A DNA stretch of 6,517 bases, from the NCBI RefSeq assembly GCF_036391795.1, contig NZ_DASVZH010000217.1:1-6517 (forward strand), read 5' to 3'. Below the pieces are notes generated by a model. That model ran no database searches and was not told where the DNA came from. It saw nothing but the letters and a program-made list of their open reading frames with translations. This document shows positions 1 through 4,491 of the stretch, in pieces. A program made the position numbers and the translations under genes. The DNA is from Oryzihumus sp036391795. GTDB taxonomy: Bacteria; Actinomycetota; Actinomycetes; Actinomycetales; Dermatophilaceae. The number at the start of each line of letters is the position of its first letter. The first letter of the stretch is position 1.

Positions 1-161
1 CCGGCAAGGTGCCGCTGCTCGTCGCCGGCGGCCCGCGATTCGAGGAGGGCTCGGCCGGCAAGCTCGGCGTCGACCACATCTTCGGCAAGGGCACGACGCC
101 CGGCGAGGTGGCGTCCTACCTCGTGCACATGTTGGCCGACAAGAAGGAGCACGCCCGATGA
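1..161 (+). CDS. kamE: Lysine/beta-lysine 5,6-aminomutase beta subunit, C-terminal end (partial at left edge)
   Basis: The frame is open from base 3 and ends at TGA 159-161, giving about 52 residues that begin GKVPLLVAGGPRFEEG and end LADKKEHAR. The stretch LLVAGGPRF, then LGVDHIFGKGTTPGEVASYLV, resembles the last beta-strand, Gly-Gly turn and final helices of a B12-binding Rossmann domain; in KamE this domain is C-terminal, after an OAM-type dimerisation domain lying outside the window. KamDE uses adenosylcobalamin and pyridoxal phosphate to move the terminal amino group of D-lysine or beta-lysine from C6 to C5. The fragment alone would fit several B12 mutases. The specific call rests on the next gene, kal, an enzyme of the same pathway whose ATG overlaps this stop (ATGA). 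What is seen is a short fragment, so subunit identity is inferred from context. Confidence 0.75.
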   Translation, partial: GKVPLLVAGGPRFEEGSAGKLGVDHIFGKGTTPGEVASYLVHMLADKKEHAR

Positions 162-562
162 GCCCCCGTGCCACGCCCGAGCAGGTCGGCACCACCGTCA
201 CCCACCGGCGCTACGTGCCCTACAGCCACGCGCACTATGCGGGCAACCTCGTCGACGGGGCCTACTCCCTGGCGGCGTTCGGCGACGTCGCCACCGAGCT
301 GTGCATCCGCACCGACGGTGACGAGGGCCTGTTCGCCTCCTACAGCGACGTGCAGTTCCTCGCCCCGGTGCGCGCCGGCGACTGCATCGAGATCGAGGCC
401 CGGCTCGAGCGGGTGGGCACCCGCAGCCGGGAGATGAGCTTCGCCGTGCGGGTCGTCGCCCGGGGCAACCCGGAGCGCGGTGAGTCCGCTGCGGACGCCT
501 TCGCCGAGCCCGTCGTGGCCACCACGGCCCGCGGCGTCGTGGTCGTCCCGCCCGCCAGCTGA
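158..562 (+). CDS. kal: 3-aminobutyryl-CoA ammonia-lyase
   Basis: This 134-residue protein is close to the roughly 125-130 residues typical of Kal. Kal is a small hotdog-fold enzyme that eliminates ammonia from L-3-aminobutyryl-CoA to give crotonyl-CoA, a late step of lysine fermentation. The recognisable family blocks are HYAGNLVDGA (26-35), FGDVATEL (41-48), DGDEGLF (53-59) and FLAPVRAGD (67-75), with SAADAF (110-115) near the end. The start is firm: an AAGGAG ribosome site at 144-149 lies 8 bases upstream of the ATG, and the ATG overlaps the kamE stop by 4 bases, so translation is probably coupled. No promoter is visible between the two genes, so kal should be the last gene of a kam operon. 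A strong hairpin follows 16 bases after the stop. The protein should be cytosolic. A generic MaoC or thioesterase-like annotation is the likely automatic alternative, but the motif string fits Kal much better. Confidence 0.88.
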   Translation: MSPRATPEQVGTTVTHRRYVPYSHAHYAGNLVDGAYSLAAFGDVATELCIRTDGDEGLFASYSDVQFLAPVRAGDCIEIEARLERVGTRSREMSFAVRVVARGNPERGESAADAFAEPVVATTARGVVVVPPAS

Positions 563-578
563 GACACCGGCCCGAGGC

Positions 579-612
579 GTCCCCGGCGTGTCCCGCGCGA
601 CACGCCGGGGAC
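579..612 (+). terminator. Rho-independent-type terminator hairpin after kal
   Basis: A perfect 14-bp inverted repeat, GTCCCCGGCGTGTC (579-592) against GACACGCCGGGGAC (599-612), with a 6-base loop, starts 16 bases after the kal stop. There is no clean U-tract (ATCCCCAAATCC follows), which is common for high-GC actinobacterial terminators. It separates the lysine operon from the promoter at 695-722, and the symmetric stem could also stop transcription arriving on the minus strand. Confidence 0.85.
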
Positions 613-656
613 ATCCCCAAATCCTTGTCAACACTGCGGATTCGCCCAACGCGCCG

Positions 657-684
657 ACCTGCGGCAACGCGCGTTTGCGCAGGT
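657..684. promoter_or_regulatory. 28-bp near-palindrome upstream of the 695-722 promoter (possible operator)
   Basis: The halves ACCTGCGGCAACGC (657-670) and GCGTTTGCGCAGGT (671-684) are reverse complements at 12 of 14 positions, with an uninterrupted ACCTGCG/CGCAGGT outer match of 7 bp. The repeat ends 10 bases before the -35 hexamer, and its centre lies near -58 from the expected start site. That is a position typical of activator dimers. No U-tract follows, so a terminator is less likely. The binding protein, if any, is unknown. Confidence 0.45.
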
Positions 685-694
685 GAACACGGGG

Positions 695-722
695 TTGACA
701 GCACCCGAGGACTGGGTAGATT
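695..722 (+). promoter_or_regulatory. Near-consensus housekeeping-sigma promoter
   Basis: A perfect -35 TTGACA (695-700) is followed by a 16-base spacer and a -10 TAGATT (717-722), matching TATAAT at 4 of 6 positions, including the conserved A2 and T6. The expected start is about base 729. Perfect -35 hexamers are uncommon in high-GC actinobacterial DNA, so strong transcription is likely. It would drive the structured RNA at about 729-973 and probably the lnt-ppm1-fxsA operon by read-through. Confidence 0.75.
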
Positions 723-728
723 CCGTGG

Positions 729-973
729 GGTTGTCCGACACGGATCTGCATCACCAGGGGGACGGGGTAGGAGACAGCTGACGGGGTCCCTGGCGGCTTG
801 CGCGCGCAGCCGCCACGCATTCCAGACCCACGGCGCTGTGTACGCCCGGTGCCCACCCGGAGGGGTGGAGGCGGACGACGGTAGGACCCGCGTGCTTAGT
901 AGACAACAGCCCGCCCCGGCAGCCTGTCGGGTCGGCGCTGGTCCCAACGGCATCGCGGGTCCTTCCGTGTCTC
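729..973 (+). ncRNA. Candidate structured RNA (stand-alone ncRNA or cis-regulatory leader of lnt), class unknown
   Basis: Read by eye, the roughly 240 nt after the promoter form a closed, branched fold. P1 is GACACGGA (737-744) with TCCGTGTC (964-971), 8 perfect bp joining the two ends. P2 is GGACCCGCG (884-892) with CGCGGGTCC (954-962), 9 perfect bp separated from P1 by one base, extended by TGC/GCA (893-895/950-952). The P2 arm ends in a 14-bp hairpin at 907-940 (CAGC-CCG-CCCGGCA, loop GCC, one mismatch and one bulge). Two further hairpins lie at 791-815 (TGGCGGCT/AGCCGCCA) and 843-873 (CGCC plus CCACCC against GGGTGG plus GGCG). An internal loop of 896-906 opposite 941-949 (TTAGTAGACAA side) is the most probable conserved core. 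No coding frame with recognisable content exists here. I do not recognise the class. No U-tract follows P1, so it may be processed or be a leader of lnt. Confidence 0.6.
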
Positions 974-2578
974 ATGGGTGAGTGGCCTAGCGTGTGCCGC
1001 GTGCACCGCTATGCCCTCGCCCTGTTCGCCGGACTAGGCCTGTGGCTCGCCTTCCCCTCCCACGACCTGTGGCCGCTGGCACCGGTCGGCGTCGGGTTGC
1101 TGGCCCTCGCGACGCGGGGGGCCGGTCCGGGCCGGGGCGCCCTGGTCGGCCTCGTCGCCGGGCTCGCCTGCTTCCTGCCGCTGCTGTCCTGGTCGGGCAT
1201 CTACGTCGGGGCCGTGCCCTGGGTGGCCCTCAGCGTCCTCGAGGCCCTGTACGTCGCGCTGCTGGGTGCCGCTGCCGGCCTCCTGCAGCGCCCCCGCTCC
1301 CCGGGCGGCCGGGCCCCGGTGCGCCCACTCGTCGTGGCCCTGCTGTGGGTCGCCCAGGAGGCGCTGCGCTCGGCCACCCCGTTCGGCGGGTTCCCTTGGG
1401 GGAGGCTGGCATTCAGCCAGGCCGACTCCCCGCTGCTGCACCTGGCCTCCCTGGCGGGCGCCCCCGCGGTGACGTTCGGCACGGCGCTCGCGGGCGGGCT
1501 GCTGGCGGCCGCCGTCGCGCGACTGCGCTGGGAGGGACCGGGACGCGGCCTACCCGTGTCGGGGTGGCTGGGGGCCCTGCCCGCGCTCGCGGGCGCCGTG
1601 GCGCTGACCCTGGCCCCGGTCCTGGTGCCCACCCCCGTCGACGGACCGCGCGCCCCGGTGATGGCGGTGCAGGGCAACGTGCCCCGGGCCGGCCTGGAGT
1701 TCAACGCCGAGCGGCGCAGGGTGCTCGACAACCACGCCACCGTCACCCACGCCGCAGCCGCGTCCGTCCGGGCCGGCGCCAAGCCGCACCCCGACCTGGT
1801 CGTGTGGCCGGAGAACTCCAGCGACATCGACCCGCTGCGCAACGGTGACGCCGCGGCGGTGATCAACGCCGCGGTGGACGACATCGCCGCGCCGGTGGTC
1901 GTCGGCGCCGTGCTGGAGGAGCCCAGCCCGCGGATCTCCAACGCCAGCCTGCTCTACCGTCCCGGCCAGGGGGTGACGCAGCGCTACGTCAAGCAGCACC
2001 CGGTGCCGTTCGCGGAGTACATCCCCTTCCGCTCCTTCTTCCGCCACCTCAACGACAAGGTCGACCTCGTCCGCAGCGACATGGTCCCCGGGCCGGCGCC
2101 GGCGGTGTTCCGGGTGCCCTCCCGCGCAGCGGGCACGCTCGCGGCGGGCCCGGTCATCTGCTTCGAGGTCGCCTACGACGGGCTCGTGCGCGACACGGTG
2201 ACCCACGGCGCCAACCTGCTGCTGGTGCAGACCAACAACGCCACGTTCGGCTACACCGACGAGTCCGAGCAGCAGCTGGCCATCTCCCGGGTGCGCGCGG
2301 TCGAGCACGGGCGGTCGGTGGTGCACGTCTCCACGGTCGGCGTCAGCGCGCTGATCACCCCCGACGGCGTCGCGCACCAGCGCACCACGCTGTTCACCGC
2401 GGCGCTGCTCTCCGGAGCCCTGCCCGTGCGCTCGGGCCTGACCCTGGCCGACCGGGTCGGCGCGTGGCCGGAGCTGCTCGCCTGCGCCGCCGTGGTGCTG
2501 TTGCTGCTCGCCCGCGGAGGCCATGGGCTGCGCCGGTACAGTCGGGGCGATCGCACCACCAGTGAAGGACGGACATGA
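974..2578 (+). CDS. lnt: Apolipoprotein N-acyltransferase
   Basis: This integral membrane enzyme transfers a third acyl chain to the N-terminal cysteine of diacylated lipoproteins. The 534-residue protein has a hydrophobic N-terminal half of several membrane segments (about 12-30, 33-48, 54-75, 80-104, 117-130, 160-182, 198-219). A carbon-nitrogen hydrolase domain follows (about 228-480), then a last membrane segment at 496-513. The catalytic triad is visible as E280 (VVWPENSS), K340 (RYVKQHPVPFAEY) and C396 (VICFEVAYD). E348 matches the accessory glutamate of E. coli Lnt, with the same 8-residue spacing from the lysine. ATG 974 has no ribosome site and sits two bases after the structured RNA. 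GTG 992 (V7), behind GGTGA at 977-981, is a plausible truer start. The gene overlaps ppm1 by 4 bases. In Mycobacterium tuberculosis these two functions form a single fused protein; here they are separate. Confidence 0.93.
   Translation: MGEWPSVCRVHRYALALFAGLGLWLAFPSHDLWPLAPVGVGLLALATRGAGPGRGALVGLVAGLACFLPLLSWSGIYVGAVPWVALSVLEALYVALLGAAAGLLQRPRSPGGRAPVRPLVVALLWVAQEALRSATPFGGFPWGRLAFSQADSPLLHLASLAGAPAVTFGTALAGGLLAAAVARLRWEGPGRGLPVSGWLGALPALAGAVALTLAPVLVPTPVDGPRAPVMAVQGNVPRAGLEFNAERRRVLDNHATVTHAAAASVRAGAKPHPDLVVWPENSSDIDPLRNGDAAAVINAAVDDIAAPVVVGAVLEEPSPRISNASLLYRPGQGVTQRYVKQHPVPFAEYIPFRSFFRHLNDKVDLVRSDMVPGPAPAVFRVPSRAAGTLAAGPVICFEVAYDGLVRDTVTHGANLLLVQTNNATFGYTDESEQQLAISRVRAVEHGRSVVHVSTVGVSALITPDGVAHQRTTLFTAALLSGALPVRSGLTLADRVGAWPELLACAAVVLLLLARGGHGLRRYSRGDRTTSEGRT
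2564..2569 (+). promoter_or_regulatory. Ribosome binding site of ppm1 inside lnt
   Basis: GAAGGA, 5 bases before the ATG at 2575, lies within the last codons of lnt. Together with the ATGA stop-start overlap it fixes the ppm1 start and suggests that ppm1 is translated at a rate tied to lnt. Confidence 0.7.
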
Positions 2579-3387
2579 CCCACCCTGCGCCCCGCACCGC
2601 GGACGCTTCCTCCGACCGCGGCCCGATCGGCCGGGTCGTCGTGCTCATCCCGACGTACAACGAGCGGGAGAACCTGCCGCGCATCGTCGCGCGGGTGCGG
2701 GCCTCGGTGCCCGAGGCCGACGTGCTGGTGCTGGACGACAACTCACCCGACGGCACCGGCGAGGTCGCCGACGGCCTGGCCGCCGTGGACGAGCACGTCC
2801 GGGTGCTGCACCGCCAGGGCAAGGAGGGACTCGGCGCCGCCTACCTGGCCGGATTCACCTGGGCCCTGGAGCAGGGCTACGACGCCCTGGTGGAGATGGA
2901 CGCCGACGGCTCGCACCAGCCCGAGCAGCTGCCGTCGCTGCTGGAGGCGCTGCGCAGCGCCGACGTGGTCCTCGGCTCCCGGTGGGTCCCGGGCGGCACG
3001 GTGGTCAACTGGCCGCTGTCGCGCAAGGCACTGAGCGTGGGCGGCAACATCTACATCAAGGCGCTGCTGGGCATGCCGGTCGGCGACGCCACCGGCGGCT
3101 ACCGCGTCTACCGCGCCGCCGCGCTGCGGCTCATGGACCTGCACGACGTCGCCTCCCAGGGCTACTGCTTCCAGGTCGACCTCGTATGGCGCGCCGTGCG
3201 TCGCGGGCTCACCGTGCGGGAGGTGCCGATCACCTTCGTCGAGCGCGAGATCGGTGACTCCAAGATGAGCAAGGACATCGTGCGCGAGTCGATGCGCCGC
3301 ATCACCGCGTGGGGCGCGACCTACCGTGCCGGGCAGTTGCGGGCCCTGACCCGGCGTGAGCCGACCTGGCACCGCCTGCCGCAGTGA
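2575..3387 (+). CDS. ppm1: Polyprenol-phosphate mannosyltransferase (GT2, dolichol-phosphate mannose synthase type)
   Basis: This enzyme transfers mannose from GDP-mannose to polyprenyl phosphate. The product is the lipid-linked donor for lipoglycans and for protein O-mannosylation on the outer face of the membrane. The 270-residue GT2 protein shows IPTYNERENLP (25-35), DDNSPDGT (54-61), the metal-binding MDADGSHQP (108-116), GSRWV (134-138), GGYRVYR (174-180) and the late VDLVWR plus GDSKMS (227-232) blocks of the DPM1 family. There is no C-terminal membrane segment, so it is the soluble or peripheral type that acts at the membrane surface. It sits between lnt and fxsA with 4-base overlaps on both sides, and the pairing with lnt matches the fused Lnt-Ppm1 of M. 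tuberculosis. GDP-mannose use follows from the family; the sequence alone does not prove the sugar. Confidence 0.92.
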   Translation: MTHPAPRTADASSDRGPIGRVVVLIPTYNERENLPRIVARVRASVPEADVLVLDDNSPDGTGEVADGLAAVDEHVRVLHRQGKEGLGAAYLAGFTWALEQGYDALVEMDADGSHQPEQLPSLLEALRSADVVLGSRWVPGGTVVNWPLSRKALSVGGNIYIKALLGMPVGDATGGYRVYRAAALRLMDLHDVASQGYCFQVDLVWRAVRRGLTVREVPITFVEREIGDSKMSKDIVRESMRRITAWGATYRAGQLRALTRREPTWHRLPQ

Positions 3388-3851
3388 CGACGCACCCGCC
3401 GCGGCGGCGCCGGCCCCGCTGGCTGACCATCGCCTTCATCCTCCTGGTCGTCGTGCCCATCGCCGAGATCTCGGTGATCGTGGCCGTGGGCAAGGCGATC
3501 GGCGGGTGGCAGACCTTCTTCCTGCTGCTCGTGGAGTCGGCCCTGGGCGCGTGGCTGGTGCGCCGTGAGGGCTCGAAGACGTGGCAGGCGCTCCGCGTGG
3601 CGCTGCAGACCGGGCGGATGCCCTCCAGGGAGCTGACCGACGCGGCCCTGGTCCTCGTCGGCGGCACCCTGTTGCTCACGCCGGGATTCCTGACCGACGT
3701 CGCGGGCTTCTTCTTCGTCCTGCCCATCACCCGACCGGTGGCGCGCCGGCTGCTGGAACGGGCCGTGGCCGCCCGGCTGCTGCGCGGCTGGGGCGGGCCC
3801 GGGGGAGCGGGCGGCACCGGCGGGGACACCATCGAGGGTGAGGTGCTCTGA
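3384..3851 (+). CDS. fxsA: FxsA family membrane protein
   Basis: This 155-residue protein has an arginine-rich N-terminus (RRRRPR, 7-12) followed by four hydrophobic segments, about 14-36, 42-58, 85-99 and 104-115. Family blocks are VPIAEISVI (24-32), GAWLVRREG (55-63) and LVGGTLLLTPGFLTDVAGF (91-109). The C-terminus is Gly-rich (137-147) and ends IEGEVL, a tail often seen in actinobacterial FxsA. In E. coli, FxsA relieves phage T7 exclusion by the F plasmid; its normal cellular role is not established. Translation starts at GTG 3384, whose last two bases form the ppm1 stop (GTGA). No Shine-Dalgarno is visible, so re-initiation after ppm1 is likely. It is the last gene of the lnt operon and lies convergent to rbpA, the arrangement also known in Streptomyces. 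Confidence 0.9.
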   Translation: MTTHPPRRRRPRWLTIAFILLVVVPIAEISVIVAVGKAIGGWQTFFLLLVESALGAWLVRREGSKTWQALRVALQTGRMPSRELTDAALVLVGGTLLLTPGFLTDVAGFFFVLPITRPVARRLLERAVAARLLRGWGGPGGAGGTGGDTIEGEVL

Positions 3852-3888
3852 TCCCGCCACCGGCACGGCATACCGGAACGGGACAGGC

Positions 3889-3905
3889 GCCGCCACCACG
3901 GCGGC
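3889..3905 (+). terminator. Short GC hairpin downstream of fxsA
   Basis: GCCGCC (3889-3894) pairs with GGCGGC (3900-3905) around a 5-base loop, 38 bases after the fxsA stop. There is no U-tract. It may be a weak first terminator, or a 3'-end stabilising hairpin, for the lnt-ppm1-fxsA transcript. Confidence 0.4.
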
Positions 3906-3934
3906 CCGGGGCGAGACCTGGTGGGGACAGCACA

Positions 3935-3965
3935 GACCCCACGCCGGAGGGGGTGGCGTGGGGTC
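3935..3965. terminator. Bidirectional terminator between fxsA and rbpA
   Basis: A perfect 11-bp inverted repeat, GACCCCACGCC (3935-3945) with GGCGTGGGGTC (3955-3965), has a 9-base loop. It lies 84 bases after the fxsA stop and 37 bases after the rbpA stop on the other strand, so it can serve both converging transcripts. No U-tract is present on either side. Confidence 0.8.
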
Positions 3966-4001
3966 GGACCGTGGCCGTTGAGCGACGGCGGGGTGCTCAG
4001 G

Positions 4002-4361
4002 TCAGGCGGAGCGCTTGCGGCGCGGCTTCTCGCCGCGGGACTCGCGCAGCAGGGCCAGGCGCTCCTGCAGCAGCTCCTCCAGCTCGGGGATGGAGCGGCG
4101 CTCGAGCAGCATGTCCCAGTGGGTGCGCGCGGGCTTGACCGCCTTGGCCTCGGGCTCGGGACCGTCGACCAGCTTGGCGTCGAGGCCGCAGCGGCACTCC
4201 CAGCTCGACGGCACGTCCGCCTCGATCGAGAAGGGCAGCTCGCTGACGTGACCCTCAGGGCAGACGTACTTCACGAGCTGGCGCTCGCTGGGCACGACGT
4301 TCTCGTCGGTCTCCATGCTCAGGGCGCCCAGACGGGTACCGCGCAGTGATCGTTCGGCCAT
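4002..4361 (-). CDS. rbpA: RNA polymerase-binding protein RbpA
   Basis: RbpA binds the core polymerase and group 1/2 sigma factors and stabilises the open promoter complex. In Streptomyces and Mycobacterium it is needed for normal growth and affects rifampicin tolerance. The 119-residue protein shows the N-terminal MAERSLRGTRLGA tail, a small central domain (about 27-65), the basic linker KPARTHWDM (76-84) and the sigma-interaction helices LLERRSIPELEELLQERLALLR (85-106), closely matching the mycobacterial protein. C34, H38, C56 and C58 form a likely zinc site. M. tuberculosis RbpA lacks most of these ligands, while S. coelicolor has a C-x2-C pair at the second position. A GGAGA ribosome site ends 8 bases before the ATG. 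A sigma-R-type promoter lies upstream. The gene is probably monocistronic, ending at the shared terminator with fxsA. Confidence 0.96.
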   Translation of the reverse strand: MAERSLRGTRLGALSMETDENVVPSERQLVKYVCPEGHVSELPFSIEADVPSSWECRCGLDAKLVDGPEPEAKAVKPARTHWDMLLERRSIPELEELLQERLALLRESRGEKPRRKRSA

Positions 4362-4394
4362 GTCGGAGGTCTCCCAACGTGTTGCTCGCCAGCA

Positions 4395-4420
4395 CAGGTG
4401 GTGCGTGGGGGAATCACCTG
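4395..4420. repeat. Inverted repeat CAGGTG-N14-CACCTG at the rbpA transcription start region
   Basis: CAGGTG (4395-4400) and CACCTG (4415-4420) are perfect 6-bp inverted copies with a 14-base spacer. On the rbpA strand the repeat begins within about 5 bases of the GTT -10 element, where the start site should fall. It could be an operator, or a 5'-UTR hairpin upstream of the ribosome site. A match of this size can arise by chance. Confidence 0.35.
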
Positions 4421-4424
4421 CTCC

Positions 4425-4450
4425 AACGCCGGGACCGGGCGCAATGTTCC
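4425..4450 (-). promoter_or_regulatory. Sigma-R/SigH-type promoter of rbpA
   Basis: Reading the minus strand, GGAAC (4450-4446) is followed by exactly 18 bases and then GTT (4427-4425). This matches the GGAAY-N18-GTT consensus of sigma-R in Streptomyces and SigH in Mycobacterium. S. coelicolor rbpA is an established member of the sigma-R thiol-stress regulon, so the element sits where family knowledge predicts. The expected start is around 4418, leaving a leader of about 57 nt before the ATG. Confidence 0.75.
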
Positions 4451-4464
4451 TGCTCAGCGCCCGG
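4435..4464. terminator. Inverted repeat between the MFS gene and rbpA; probable terminator of the MFS gene
   Basis: CCGGGCGC (4435-4442) and GCGCCCGG (4457-4464) form a perfect 8-bp stem with a 14-base loop. On the minus strand the stem begins 27 bases after the MFS stop, suitable for termination. The loop contains the GGAAC -35 element of the rbpA promoter, so the same repeat could alternatively be a regulatory site. Confidence 0.5.
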
Positions 4465-4491
4465 GATCCGAAGTTGTGCAGGGACTGTGAG

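Noticed and set aside
879..962. T-box-like look: GGTAGGACCCGCG followed downstream by CGCGGGTCCTT
   Set aside because: The characteristic UGGN bulge sequence is absent, no Stem I specifier motifs are evident, and the downstream gene is lnt rather than an aminoacyl-tRNA synthetase or amino-acid gene. The resemblance comes from the 9-bp P2 stem.
729..973. Cobalamin riboswitch, considered because the neighbouring pathway uses B12
   Set aside because: The conserved B12-box blocks are not present, and the RNA lies downstream of the kam genes, behind their terminator.
729..973. SRP RNA, RNase P RNA or tmRNA
   Set aside because: None of their signature strings (GGAAGCAGC tetraloop region, the GAAAGUCC core, tRNA-like ends) is visible on either strand.
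625..981. Long open frame of 118 codons across the lnt upstream region
   Set aside because: Its composition is Arg/Gly/Pro-rich with no recognisable domain or ribosome site, and it runs across the promoter. It is a GC-rich chance frame.
1550..2524. Open frame of 324 codons antisense to lnt
   Set aside because: Low-complexity Gly/Arg/His/Val content, no motifs, and opposite a well-supported lnt with catalytic residues.
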